Part shown: piece by piece, positions 24,876 to 36,879 of the stretch
Numbering within the stretch: the stretch's first letter is position 1
How the letters are laid out: every line of letters starts with the position of its first letter
DNA from: Aegilops tauschii subsp. strangulata
Lineage: Eukaryota > Streptophyta > Magnoliopsida > Poales > Poaceae
Assembly (NCBI RefSeq): GCF_002575655.3
Contig: NC_053040.3
Location: forward strand, 152,211,148-152,275,147
Length of the DNA: 64,000 nucleotides
Direction of reading: 5' to 3'
Translations under genes and position numbers: made by a program
Notes under the pieces: model-generated
The model's database searches: none
What the model was told of the DNA's origin: nothing
What the model saw: only the letters and a program-made list of their open reading frames with translations

Positions 24876-25877
24876 CTATGTTCCTCTATCTGATACGATG
24901 GTCCTCGGAACTCCATGCAGACATACGATCCTGGTCATGTATATCTTGACCAACTTCGCACTTGTATAGGTGGTTTTCACTGAGATAAAGTGAGCCACTT
25001 TGGTCAAGCGATCAACTACTACCCATATAGAATCATATCCTGATTTGGTCCTGGGCAATCCGGTGATAAAATCCATGCCAAGTTTATCCCACTTCCATTC
25101 AGGTATCGGCACAGGCTGTAACAATCCTGCTGGCTTTTGATGTTCTGCCTTCACTCTCTGACATACATCACATACAGCTACATACTCGGCAATATCCTTC
25201 TTCATACCAGTCCACCAGAAACGTTCCTTCAAATCCAAATACATCTTGGTGTTTCCGGGGTGTATCGAGTATGGTGAGTCATGAGCCTCCTGAAGTATTA
25301 ACTTCCTGATCTCTGTGTTATTGGGCACATAAACACGATCCTCAAACCATAAGGTGTCGTGCTCATCCTCACGAAAACCTTTGGCCTTTCCCTTGCTCAT
25401 TCTCTCTTTTATCTCGGCAATCTCTTTGTCATCCTTCTGAGCTTCTCGAATCTTTCCTAACAATGTAGACTGAACTTCCATTGTTGCAACAAAACCTCTA
25501 GGAACAATCTCCAATTGAAGTTCCCCGAGATCCTCTGCTAACTCCTTTGGCAATCTCGTGCTCACTAGGGTGTTAGCATAACTCTTCCGACTCAAGGCGT
25601 CTGCTACGACATTGGCCTTGCTTGGATGATAGTGCAGCTTCATGTCATAATCCTTTATAAGCTCCAACCATCTCCTCTGCCTAAGGTTCAGCTCCTTCTG
25701 TGTGAAAATGTACTTCAAACTCTTATGATCCGTGTACACATCACAACGGTTTCCAGTAAGGTAATGTCTCCAAGTCTTGAGCGCATGCACTACTACTGTT
25801 AACTCCAAATCATGTGTGGCATAGTTGTCGTGGGGCATACGAAACAACTCTTCCGTCCTGCATAAGCACACTTCCAA
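24876..25877 (-). pseudogene. Element C RNase H end and integrase N-terminal half
   Basis: 333 codons. [11 protein letters not shown] and [16 protein letters not shown] are RNase H (to about residue 100). The integrase HHCC zinc finger follows ([25 protein letters not shown]), then the core with [20 protein letters not shown] (first catalytic Asp) and IVSDRG (second Asp). It ends at a TAG at 24873-24875. The upstream piece 25810-26445 is in a different frame, so a small indel lies near 25820. Confidence 0.92.
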
Positions 25878-26445
25878 GTCCTAGGCAAGAGGCGTCGCAA
25901 TACACTTGGAAATCCTTGCGTATATCTGGCAGAATCAGCACTGGGGCTATAGTCAAACGTAACTCCTGGAAACTTGCCTCACATTCTTCTGTCCATTTAA
26001 ATTTAGCATCCTTCTTCAATAACTCCGTCATTGGCTTTGCAATCTTGGAAAAATTCTCAATGAATCTTCGGTAGTATCCCGCGAGTCCAGGGAATCTGCG
26101 GATCTCGCTAACTGAAGTGGGTGCCAACCATTCAGTGACTGACTGAACCTTGGTGGGGTCTACCGCTATACCTTCTCCTGATATAACATGTCCAAGGAAT
26201 CCGACTTCCTTCAACCAAAACTCGCATTTGCTGAACTTGGCATACAACTGGTGTTCCCCGAGTTTCTCGAGAACTAAACGCATATGCTCCTTGTGCTCCT
26301 CCTCATTCTTCGAGTATACCATTATATCATCAATGAACACCACAACAAACTTGTCCAAATATTCCATGAACACTTTGTTCATCATGCTCATGAAGTAGGC
26401 AGGGGCGTTAGTCAGTCCAAATGACATGACCGTATATTCATACAA
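25810..26445 (-). pseudogene. Element C reverse transcriptase C-terminal half and RNase H start
   Basis: 211 codons. [17 protein letters not shown] contains the catalytic [21 protein letters not shown] and [18 protein letters not shown] follow as in Ty3/Gypsy polymerases, then RNase H starts at [17 protein letters not shown]. Upstream, one extra base near 26470 and a TGA at 26516-26518 region separate it from 26516-26899. Confidence 0.92.
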
Positions 26446-26515
26446 CCAGTACCGTGTGGTGAATGCTGTCTTTTGGTATATCCTTCTCTCGAATCTTCAG
26501 CTGATGATATCCTGA

Positions 26516-27121
26516 TCACAGATCGATCTTTGAAAACACCTTAGCTCCTTGCAGTTGGTGAAACAAATCATTGATCATCGGCAGTGGGTATTTGTTCTTG
26601 ATCGTCACCTCATTTAACGCACGATAATCAACAACCATTCTTAGAGACTTATCCTTCTTCTCAACCAAAAGCACTGGTGCTCCCCATGGTGATGAACCCC
26701 GTCGAATGTAACCTTTCTCCAATAACTCCTTGATCTGCTTCTTAATCTCCTCCAGATCATTTGCGGGCATTCGGTAGGGTCTCTTTGATATTGGCCCTGT
26801 ACCTGGCAATAGCTCTATCAAAAACTCGATGTCTTGATCCGGTGGCATGCCTGGTAACTCCTCTGGAAAAACATCCGGGTAATCCTTCACTACAGGCACT
26901 TCCTCCTAAACAACTCCCGTGAGGGTATTTACTTGGCTCCTCCTAGGCGCATGCCTAGATACATACTTAATCCTTTTTCCCTCCAGGGTGGTGAGATAAA
27001 TTGACTTACTAGCATAGTCAATGATTCCTCCATACTTTGACATCCAGTCCATGCCTAATATGACATCCAATCCTTGTGACTCCAAGATTATTAGGTTGGA
27101 CGGAAAAAACATGGCTACCAA
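26516..27121 (-). pseudogene. Element C protease C-terminus and reverse transcriptase N-terminal half
   Basis: One frame interrupted by a TAG at 26903-26905. The part 27121-26906 holds the protease end (LDVILGMDWMSKYGGIID). The part 26899-26516 begins the polymerase ([56 protein letters not shown]) with the Asp of FSKIDL at its end. The gag-protease frame upstream (27018-28397) overlaps it in a different frame, so an indel lies near 27100. Confidence 0.9.
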
Positions 27122-28239
27122 TGGTTAAGGGTATCTGGTCGCACCATCGACTAGCCATATACTCTGCTCCAGGTGAACTCACTAACAGAGGGGTCCTAAG
27201 GGTTTGGGTTGGTAGTTTAAACTTATCCACGAATCCCCTTGATATGTATGAATACGATGCACCAGTATCAAAAAGAACAAGGGCGGTAAAAGACTTAACC
27301 AAAAACTTACCTATAACCGCGTCTGGCTGCTCTTCAACCTCCTCCACGTTAACGTGGTTCACTTGTCCTTTGTTGAATGGATTGGGCTTCTTCCCAGCAC
27401 TCCCATTGCCGTTTCCATTCTTTGCTTCAGGGCACTCCATGGCATAGTGTCCAGTCTTCCCGCACTTAAAGCAAGTAATGTGACTTAGATCTCTCTTGAC
27501 GGGTGTGGCTGGATTGGGGCGGTTCTGATTGTTGTTTGTTCCGTTCCCAGTCCCATTCTTAGAACCATTGTGGTTATGCGAACTTCCTCCGATGTGGTTA
27601 TGACCTCCATGGTTATGAACAAGTCCTCCCGAGTTCGGGGTTAGGCGAGGCTTCTGCTGAGCTCCTGAGTTATACCTCCCTTGCCCATACTTCCTCTTAC
27701 GGCTCTCAATTTGCTGCTGCTTCCCTTCAATCATAAGAGCCTTATCTACCAACTCCTGGTAGTTGTTGAATGTTGCCACCATCAACTGCATGCTCATCTC
27801 ATCATTCAACCCTTCCATAAATTTCTCCTGCATCGCGGCATCTGTGGCCACATCATCCGGGGCATAGCAAAATAACTTGCTAAACTCATCCACGTACTGA
27901 GACACAGTACGGTTCCCCTGGCGTAAGTTGCGAAACTCATGCTTCTTCATATTCATAGCTCTAGTTGAGACATGGCCTGTGCGGAAAGCTTGCTGAAACT
28001 GATCCCAAGTGACGTTGGCTATGGGGAAAGTGGCTGTATAATTCTCCCACCATGAGGCTGCTGGTCCATCCAATTGATGTGCGGCAAAGCGCACCATCTC
28101 AGCATCTATGCAACCTGCGGTGGTCAACTCCCTTCCAATACGGCGTAGCCAATCATCAGCAACTATAGGCTCGGTGCTACTGGAAAACACCGGCGGCTGC
28201 AACCTCAGAAAGCGAGCTAAGTTGTCAACTGGAGGTGGG

Positions 28240-28274
<35 letters not shown>

Positions 28275-28397
28275 ATTGTTGTTGTTGTTGTTGTTGCCTT
28301 GGTTCTGGACTAACAATTGCATCAAGGCATTCTGCTGCTGGATCAACTGGGTAAGCTCTGGCGGGAAGGCAAATCCGGTGTCACGTCTCGGAGGCAT
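27018..28397 (-). pseudogene. Element C gag and N-terminal protease
   Basis: 459 codons starting at Met 28397 (MPPRRDTGFAFPPE). Residues 35-55 are a run of Asn encoded by an (AAC)n microsatellite. The gag domain follows (LQPPVFSSSTEP, DGPAASWWENYTATFP). A zinc knuckle CFKCGKTGHYAMEC is at about 313-326, then the aspartic protease with LFDTGASYSYIS (active site intact). The 3' end of the frame drifts out of phase near 27100. This is the capsid and nucleocapsid protein of the element. Confidence 0.92.
28236..28300 (-). repeat. Trinucleotide microsatellite encoding poly-Asn in gag
   Basis: About 20 copies of GTT/TTG on the plus strand with a single interruption near 28274, read as AAC/AAT Asn codons in the gag of element C. 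Likely variable in length. Confidence 0.9.
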
Positions 28398-28592
28398 CTG
28401 GCGGGTTTAGAGGGGAGAGATTAGAATAGAAAAGGGGTCTAGTGAGAAAGCACTACCCATATGCACATGAGACAAACACAATCATTTCACTCAATCAATC
28501 AAGCAAGGGCATACAAACGGTCTAGAACTATCGTAAAAGTGCTCAACTACTACTATATACATGGGGGAATACTACTATCATTTGGTGGTCAT

Positions 28593-29321
28593 CTAGAAAT
28601 TTTGATCGGTGGAAGACTCCATGATGTCTGCTCCAGCTTCGTCTTCAAAGTCATCATCACTAGGGTCGGAGTCAGTGTCGTCGATGATGATGTAGTTCTC
28701 CGGGCAAGTTGAATCGTCGTCCTCTCCTCCTGGCGCGGGATCTCCCATGAATACTCCGATCTTCTTTATCAGGTCGCCATTCTTCTTCAATAGTGTTGCA
28801 ATTTCCTCCTCATATCCATCGCGTGTAGACCTAAGTTCTTCTTCCATCTCGATGATCCTTGTCTTCGCCTTCTTCAAATCTATCATGTCTGCGCACATTT
28901 GATTCTCCTAGCGTCGAATGTGCTGGTTTAACTCCTGGATGAAAGCTGCAATGGATCTGTCCTTCTTGGTGCTGATCATCTCCCATTGCTCATCTCGGCG
29001 CCCACATATCTGGTAGATAGTGTCCTTGAGATCCTTGTAGACTTCTCCAATGCGTCCCATGGTAATGTGGGCTGCCATGCTCTTGCCTAGACTCCAGGTG
29101 GGTGCTTCGGAAGAAAATTCTATGGGCTTAGTGGTTGGCGAGAACGTCCTTCCTGGAACTTGAACTTGAATCATCCAGCGCTCCTCTTCTGGTAAAGTGG
29201 CGTTGTAAGTCCCAGTGAAGCTTGGTATTCCCATGTTCAAGTACCTAATGACTTCCTTCAAGTGGCGTCCAAAGGGTGTGTCTTCAACCGGTTGTGCAAA
29301 CTTGTTCTTCAATTCCGCCAT
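28593..29321 (-). pseudogene. Extra ORF of element C upstream of gag, split by one UAG
   Basis: One reading frame of 243 codons between primer site and gag, broken only by a TAG at about 28905-28907 (138th codon). It starts MAELKNKFAQPVED at 29321. The second half is coiled-coil-like (MIDLKKAKTRIIEMEEELRS) and ends in a strongly acidic tail (DDTDSDPSDDDFEDEAG). I do not recognise a domain. Extra ORFs at such positions are known in plant Gypsy elements, mostly without assigned function. The absence of any frameshift over 729 nt suggests selection until recently. Confidence 0.6.
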
Positions 29322-29413
29322 CCTAAGGAGTAGAAAATGGAGAGGAGTCAGTAATGAGTAGAGAAGAGTGACCTATGGTTTATCTTAGTGGTCGTGTCCT
29401 ACACTCAGCATGT

Positions 29414-29425
29414 GCTCTGATACCA
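29414..29425 (-). other. Primer binding site of element C (tRNA-Met type)
   Basis: The minus strand reads TGGTATCAGAGC, complementary to the 3' end of initiator tRNA-Met, three bases after the 5' LTR. Confidence 0.88.
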
Positions 29426-32090
29426 TCTTGTAGTGACCCGACCTCAAACGGTCAAGTCTCTGTGCTTCAGTGTCATCCCTAGATCGGTAATGCTGACACA
29501 CACAGTACTTGAAGGATTTATAACAGAGTAGCAATCACACACTTATTACATCGAATGTCTCAAAAGAGAACTTATTACAATAAATATGGCTTAAGGCCAT
29601 CTAATACGATAACATCGGAAGGCTTGGAAGATAAAGTGAGTCCATCAACTCCAACGGCATAGCTGAGCTGCACGGCAATGACCTAACAAACCTTACTCCT
29701 CGTCTGAAAAGTCTGCAACATAATACGTTGCAGCCCGAAAAACGGGTCAGCACATGGAATATGCTGGCAATATAACACAGTAGAGCAAGAACAGAATAAT
29801 GCTACCACTACATGCATATTTGGCTGGTGGAAAGCTCTATGGTTATAGTTTTTGCGAAAAGCCAATTTTTCCCTACAACAAAGGAATAAGTTTAATTTAA
29901 CTATCATGGTAGTTGAAACATCATTGAGAAGGTTCCTCCAACTCAATCCCAATTAAAGTAATTATCAACCCAACAATATTAATTAAGAGTGATGAGATAC
30001 TTAGGATACTCCAAGTACTAGATACTCAAGATTGTCCATAACCGGGGACACGACTAACCATGATTAGATTGTACACTCTGCAGAGGTTTGCACACTTTTC
30101 CCCACAAGACTCGATCTCCTACGTTAGATTTCTCGCACTACATGGTGTTTGAGAAACGGATGACCGAGACACGGTCTTTCAGAAACATTAACTCTTTACT
30201 CCGGGCAGACCATACCAAACCTACATCCCTCTACCTGCTGATCCACCTCTTCAAGAGCTCATGCAACTTACTCAACTATGCTAGAGCCCATAATAGCTTG
30301 TGGCTGCACACGGAAGTTTCTAGCATGAAAATATCTCAGTTCCCTTTGAGCCTGGGTGGCGGACCTTAGGATGATCACACGGGTACTCCGGGATATCCTA
30401 GGACAACACTGGATTCTCCAGGTGCCCGACAAGAAATCCACCCAGATGTGTATTAAAGTTGCCACCTTAAGTTGAACCATTAATTAATCATCTCACATCT
30501 GTCATGGATTTCACTCACCCAATCCACGTCTACGAGCATAGCATAGCAATATAAGCAATACGTAGAAGTAACTCCCAAGGGTTTGAATATAACAGGGCAA
30601 TAGGTTCTACCTCATCAACTACTTCCCAACCCACATGTTAATCACATCCTAATCATGCAATGTTCGAGGATTGAAACTAATGCATAAAAACTGGGTATGA
30701 AAGAAGTATGATCAATGTGTTACTTGCCTTGCTGACGATCCGCAAAACCTAGAGACTCGTAGTAGCACGCTTCGCACTCCCGGAATTCTATCGCAAACAA
30801 ATAATAGCATACATAAGCAATCAAGCAAAGAAGCACGGGCAAAACTTAAATAAGAAGAATTGACCAGAAAGTTCAACTTAAGAACTCCGGTTTGCAAAAA
30901 GAATCAAATCAAACGGAGCAACGAAACTCAAACTGCGAAAGAAACAAGATCCGTTTACTAATCTGAACTAAAGTCAAATTTTACAGTATCAAAATCTTGT
31001 TCAAGTTGATTAAATAGAAATAGGGTTTCGAGACGAAGATCTAGGCGCTTGAATCGCCTGATTCCGATAAACTAGCGAAAAGATAAACTGAAACGAAGAT
31101 CGGATCAGAAATCGCGATCGAAAATAATCGCGAAAAATCCGAGAAAAAGAAAACTGACGAACAGGCTAACGAACGAACGTTCGTTGTCTGTAACTAACGA
31201 GCGAAAACCATTCGTTAAAACGAACGTACGGACGAACGTCAGCTAAATAAACTAAACCGAGAAAACCGGTGAACCGATCTAAAAAAACGAACTAGGGTTT
31301 TCTAAAAAAAGCCAGATCGGTTTTGAATTAAAACCGAACGGCGGCGGCGGCGGCGTATACCTCCGGCGAGGCTCCGGCGGGGCGGGGCTGCGGCGGCGGG
31401 CGGCGCGGGGCGGCGGCAGGTGGCAACGGCGAGCGGCGGCGCGCGGCAAAGGGCGGCAGCGCGGCGCGGCTAGGCGGCGGCGAGCGGCGCTGCGGGTTGG
31501 GCGAGGTAGGCGGCGGGGTTGGTGGTGGTGGGGGCTCCGGGGGCGGCGTATTTAAAGGAGGGTGGGCTTGCTTGGGGGAGGGGGCAAGGCGGCGCGGGAG
31601 GAGTCCCGGCCGGACTCGGGGTCGGGCGGCGGCGCTGGCGCGGTCTCCTGGAGGGAGACGGCGGCGCGGGGCTAGCGGGCCGGCTCGGCTGGGCTTCGGC
31701 CCAGTCGGGCGCTGAGATTTCTCTTAAAATAATTTCGCCGGGACTAAAATAAATCCTAGAAAATAAAATAAAAATCTAAAAATACCAAAACAAATTTCCG
31801 CCGTCTAAATAAAATATTTAGAACGAGATGAACATTTTCTTGGCCCTAAAATGCAATTTTGAAAAATGTGCAATTTTTCTAATGCAAATAAAATAGCAAT
31901 AAAATCCGAATAAAATCAAATATTTGATTTTAGTATTTTCCTCCAATATTTCAATTATTTTGGAGAAGTCATATTATGTCCTCTCATATATTTTAATATA
32001 AAATATTTTTGGAGAGAAAAATAATTAAAACAAAAATCCTCGTTTCAATATCTATTATATATAAAAAGTGGTTGACGGGTTAACGAAACA

Positions 32091-33526
32091 AAAGATAAAT
32101 AAGCTAGAAATTACCACAATAATTAGAAACATCTGGTCGTTGATTTAGTGGACCCGTAACTTAACAGACGTAATTAATGGATTAGATCTAAGAGTGCTTT
32201 ATCTCAAAGAGAGAAAAAAACTGCAGCTATCCTTAAGAAAGCATGTACATGCGGCTCTATCCTAAAATAAGAATTACGTGCAGTTCTGAGATTTAAAATA
32301 TATAGCATTACCTTACGTGCATTCATAGGAGTAGGACTTTTTTAGGAAAAAAATAAAACCTACATGGTGACGTGCATGGAAAGGATTTCTCTTAAAAAGA
32401 ACAAATCTACATGCATCCATGACGTGGGAATATTGCTTTCTACTCCCTCCGTTCCGAAATATAAGTCTTTTTAGACATTTCAAATGGTCTACAACATACA
32501 GATGTATGTAAACATATTTTAGAGTGTAGATTCATTCATTTTGCTCCATATGTAGTCACATATTGAAATTTCTAGAAATACTTATATTTTGGAACGGAGG
32601 GAGTATATGCGTACATGCATACATGCTTATATGGATGCATAAAGAAATAATATAGTACATGCACTGCCGCTAGACACGAACATGGACTAATTTTTTTGTT
32701 GGTAAATAGGGAGATTTATTTAATATTCATAAGTTTACAATCGGCCACTACAAAATTAGAAATAAAATCTGAACCACGTTGCAACCAACAAGCGGAGCTA
32801 CGGGTCGTACGAGCATAAATGGCGACACAGTGTGGTACCCTATTTTGGACTAATGCCCCTCTATATGCTACATGCATTTTTACTTAGATATATGGACACA
32901 TGAAAAAAAGTGCAGTAACTTGATCAAGTCCGATGGTCATGTTGTTACGCTATAGTTCTTCCGAATATATTTTCTATCGAGCTCCAGCGTCTATTCCACC
33001 AATGTGGAGTGAAGCGGCCAAACGAATATCTAATTGGTAAATTTATCCACCATTGCAGCATAATGAGAATATTCCGTCTTTGACTCTTACCCATTATGTA
33101 TTCTAGGCCACACATGTCATGTTACATCCATGGACGGATAGATCAATCATCCATGCATATATTTATGTTAGTATCATCTATGCGCCAAGCAAGTTTGAGA
33201 AATAATTCTTACATACTTTCTCCGATCAGAAGTAGCGATGATTCATACCCCGGGTATTTTGTGGATCGTCTAAATCTGCAAACCTTTTAGTGCATCCAAC
33301 ATATGTATGCTCCCATTAAACCTCAAGCATAATCAACTTAATCTTTTGTATGTGTGAATACGATATATTAAGAGAACATTAAGGGCCCAAAAAAAGAAAA
33401 ATACTTTAAAAATCCGAACATCTAACCATTAATTTCTAAAGATAATTTCCATTAATAAATCTTGAACAACCAATGTCAAAAATCCTATCCACCGTCACAT
33501 TCAGACTGCATAATATGCCCAAGACG
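32091..33526. repeat. Tandem duplication unit 1 inside the Helitron
   Basis: Starts AAAGATAAATAAGCTAG and is repeated from 33527. It is longer than unit 2 by about 163 bp, which equals the Stowaway MITE plus TA. Contains no recognised gene. Confidence 0.85.
32443..32603. mobile_element. Stowaway-type MITE, 161 bp, TSD TA
   Basis: Terminal inverted repeats CTCCCTCCGTTCCGAAATAT and its counterpart ending GGAACGGAGGGAG, flanked by TA at 32441-32442 and 32604-32605. This is the classical Tc1/Mariner-derived MITE of grasses. Too short to encode anything. Confidence 0.95.
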
Positions 33527-34800
33527 AAAGATAAATAAGCTAGAAATTATCACAATAATTAGAAACATCTGGTCGTTGATTTGGTAGACGCATAACTTAA
33601 AAGACGGAATTAAGGGATTAGATCTAAGAGTGCTTTATCTCAAAGTGAAAAAAAACTGCAGCTATCCTTAGCATGTACGTGCGGCTCTATCCTAAAATAA
33701 GAATTACGTGCAGTTCTGAGATTTAAAAAATATAGCATAACCTTACGTGCATGCATAGGGGTAGGACTTTCTTCAGGAAAAAAACCCTACATGGTGACGT
33801 GCATGCAAAGGACTTATCTTAAAAAGAACAAATCTACATGCATGCATGATGTGGGCATACTGCTTTCTATGCGCACATGCATACACGCTTATATGGATGC
33901 ATAAAGAAATAATATAGCACATGCACTGCCGCTAGACAGGAATGTGGACTATTTTTTTTGGTAAATATGGAGATTTATTTAATCTCCATAAGTTTACAAT
34001 CGGCCAGTAGAAGATTAGAAATAAAACCCCACGTTGCAACCAACAAGCGGTGCTACAAGCCGTACGAGCATAAATGGCCAGACAGTGTGCTGCCCTATTT
34101 TGGACTAATGCCCCTCTATTTGCTACATGCATTCTTACTTAGATATATGGACACATGAAAAAAAATTGCAGTAACTTGATAAAGTCCGATGGTCATGTTG
34201 TTACGCTATAGTTCCTCCGAATATATTTCCTATCGAGCGCTCGAGTGTCTCTTCCACCAATGTGCAGCTAAGCGGCCAAACGAAGATCTAATTGGTAAAT
34301 TTATACACCATTGAAATATAATGGGAATATTCTGTCTTTGACTCTATCCCATTATATATTCTAGGACACATATGTCATGTTACATCCATGGTCGGATGGA
34401 TCAATCATCCATGCATATATTTATGTTAGTATCATCTACGCGCCAAGCAAGTTTGAGAAATAATTCTTACATACTTTCTCCGATCAGAAGTAGTGATGAT
34501 CCATACCCCGGGCATGTTGTGGATCGTCTAAATTAATCTTCAAACCTTTTAGTGCACCCAACATATGTATGCTCCCATTAAACCTCAAGCAATAATCTAC
34601 TTAATATTTTGTATGTGTGAATATGATATATATATATTAAGAGAACATTAAGGGCCCAAAAGAAAGAAAAATACTTTAAAAATCCCAACATGTAACCTTT
34701 AATTCTACAGATAATGTCTAATATTAAATCTTGAACAACCAATGTCAAAAATCCTATCCACCACCACCTACAGACTGTGTAATATGCCCAATCGAAAAAA
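33527..34800. repeat. Tandem duplication unit 2 inside the Helitron
   Basis: About 1.27 kb, homologous to unit 1 (for example GCCCCTCTAT...TGCTACATGCATT, GATCAGAAGTAG in both). It shows the empty Stowaway site CTTTCTATGCG near 33867. The end, near 34800, is estimated. Confidence 0.85.
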
Positions 34801-35550
34801 TGCCCAAAACAAGTCGTAGCACCAAGTATAAAAACAACACACCAATGTCTCTTCCATATCCCCTGCGCCAGCCAGCCATCGTCCCTATGGTTTTGCGGCA
34901 GCTTGCCCGGGCGGTGGGGCCACAAGTGAGATCGATTGAGCCTCTCCTCTGGCTGATCATGTGTCTTCACCGTAATACCATAGATCTCTTCCCTGTGCCA
35001 TTCCTTTGCTGTTGCCATCCTTTGTACATATACACCGGAATCTAGCTGACCTAACATTGCTTCTGCTTACTGCACATCAAAAAAAATGTAAGACGACAAT
35101 TTTAATGGATATGTATAATACTTAAATACACTCTAACTTTATATACGAAACTGAAAAACACTTACAGTAAAAAATCATTAAATTACAATTAATATGAGAA
35201 TTAGGCACATCGATAGCAAACATACATATGCTTACACAAAAACAACGAAAAATATTACATTATTATTTAATAAAGGAAAATAAAAAATCAACATGACAAA
35301 ATGCATGAATAATAACACAAATATAATGTATGTGATAATAAAGAATGTTAGTACGGTATGAATAATTAGCATGTAAATGATAAATGGATAACACATATAT
35401 CTATATATCAATAAAAAAACATGCCAAAGAGAAAACTATGTTCGCAAAAATATTAAATTTAAAATGTCATCACATTTTGTTTCAGTTTTTTAAGACAAAT
35501 CAAATAATATGCTCTTATCATTGAACTTTCTAAAATTCTAGCCCGCGCAT
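34801..35550. other. Helitron unique 3' part
   Basis: 34801-35060 is less AT-rich and lies in a 159-codon minus-strand frame (34578-35057) whose N-terminal 70 residues have mixed composition (MLGQLDSGVYVQRMATAKEW) before turning hydrophobic in unit 2. It might be a captured exon, but I recognise no domain. 35060-35540 is AT-rich and holds nothing I can support. Confidence 0.35.
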
Positions 35551-35731
35551 CGAGCGTGCCACTTTGCTAGTTTGATAAAATTCAAATATGAAAGCAATGA
35601 AATCCCCAACTCTCTCCGAGGGTCCTTGAGTTGCTTAGGATTTCGAGGATCACGAAACGAAATGCAGTAAAATATGATATGCATGGATGATCTAAGTATA
35701 ACATTCCAAATTGAAAATTTGGGATGTTACA

Positions 35732-36658
35732 CGAATAAGTCTCACTATCATTATTAACTTTGCATCTTTTGGCTTCAATATTATGAATATGTGTATCACT
35801 ACAATCGAGATTCAACAAAAATAGACCACTCATCAAGGGTGCATGACCATAAAAGATATTACCCACATAAATAGAACAACCATTATTCTCTGATTTAAAT
35901 GAATAGCCGTCTCTCATCAAACAAGATCCAAATATAATGTTCATGCTCAACGCTGGCACCAAATAACAATTATCCAGGTCTAAAACTAATCCCGAAGGTA
36001 GATGTAGAGGTAGCGTTCCGACGGCGATCACATCAACTTTGGAACCATTTCCCACGTGCATCGTCACCTCGTCCTTAGCCAATCTTCGTTTAACTCGTAG
36101 CCCCTGTTTCGAGTTGCAAATATGAGCAACATAACCAATATCAAATACCCAGGCGCTACTACGAGCATTAGTAAGGTACACATCAATAACATGTATATCA
36201 AATATACCTTTCACTTTGCCATCCTTCTTATCCGCCAAATACTTGGGGCAGTTCCGCTTCCAGTGACCAGTCCCTTTGCAGTAGAAGCACTCAGTTTCAG
36301 GGTTATGTCCAGACTTTGGCTTCTTCCCTTGAGCAGCAACTTGCTTGTTGTTCTTCTTGAAGTTCCCCTTCTTCCCTTTGCCCTTTTTCTTGAAACTAGT
36401 GGTCTTGTTAACCATCAACACTTGATGCTCCTTGATTTCTACCTCCGCGGCCTTTAGCATCGCGAAGAGCTCAGGAATAGTCTTTTCCATCCCTTGCATA
36501 TTATAGTTCATCACGAAGCCTTTATAGCTTGGTGGCAGTGATTGAAGAACTCTGTCAATGACACTATCATCAGGAAGATTAACTCCCAGCTGAGTCAAGT
36601 GGTTATGGTACCCAGACATTTTGAGTTTATGTTCACTGACAGAACTATTCTCCTCCAT
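35732..36658 (-). pseudogene. Element D gag C-terminus, zinc knuckle and protease
   Basis: Frame from Met 36658 (MEENSSVSEHKLKMSGYHN) to the element C boundary. Gag sequence (LPPSYKGFVMNYNMQGMEKT) is followed by a basic linker, zinc knuckle CFYCKGTGHWKRNC at about residues 124-137, and the protease at about 169 (WVFDIGYVAHICN). The protease active site is DIG rather than DTG/DSG, a substitution expected to inactivate it. The visible frame continues past 35732 only into LTR sequence of C. Confidence 0.9.
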
Positions 36659-36874
36659 CTTGGAGCTATAGAACTTGTTGGAGACTTCATATCCCTCAAC
36701 TCGGGCATTGTTTGAAATATTAACTTCAACACTTGGAACATCTCATATGCTCCATGACGTTTAAAACGTCTTTGAAGTCCCGATTCTAAGCCGTAAAGCA
36801 TGGCACACTGAACTATCGAGTAGTCATCAGCTTTGCTCTGCTAGACGTTCATAACGTCCGGAGTTGCACCTACA
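36595..36874 (-). pseudogene. Element D gag, middle part
   Basis: Carries the Copia gag segment MLYGLESGLQRRFKRHGAYE. The frame slips by one base near 36725, so the remainder is read in the frame of 36658. At 36875-36879 it is cut by element E. Confidence 0.85.
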
Positions 36875-36879
36875 ACGGG

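Larger units (their letters stand above)
32051..35570. mobile_element. Non-autonomous Helitron, 3520 bp
   Basis: Begins TCTATTATATATAAAAAG and ends CACTTTGCTAG. The intact sister LTR reads ...CAATATTTGATA..., so the insert lies exactly between A (32050) and T (35571), the Helitron target, with no duplication. A degenerate stem (GCCCGCGC...GCGTGCC, 35541-35560) sits 10 bp from the CTAG end. No Rep/helicase frame is present, so it depended on a partner. Orientation by these ends is plus. Confidence 0.85.
21189..35731 (-). mobile_element. Gypsy element C, Tekay-type with chromodomain
   Basis: Complete minus-strand element: 5' LTR 35731-29429 (holding a Helitron), primer site 29425-29414, an extra ORF, gag, protease, reverse transcriptase, RNase H, integrase with chromodomain, polypurine tract, 3' LTR 23976-21189. 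The flanking copies of the target duplication are CAAAT (21184-21188) and CGAAT (35732-35736), differing at one base. Without the Helitron it is about 11.0 kb. It lies in D between protease and integrase. All enzymatic frames are broken by stops or shifts. Confidence 0.93.
29429..35731 (-). repeat. Element C 5' LTR, 2783 bp plus Helitron insertion
   Basis: Matches 21189-23976 over 29429-32050 and 35571-35731. The Helitron 32051-35570 lies between. Differences from the 3' LTR are scattered substitutions and small indels, a few percent by eye. Confidence 0.92.

Noticed and set aside
29401..29430. tRNA-like sequence near element C
   Set aside because: Only the 12-nt complement of the tRNA-Met end is present; it is a primer binding site, not a tRNA gene.
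34578..35057. Captured gene in the Helitron
   Set aside because: Frame is open but half of it lies in the noncoding duplicated unit, and no domain or exon structure could be recognised; kept only as a remark.
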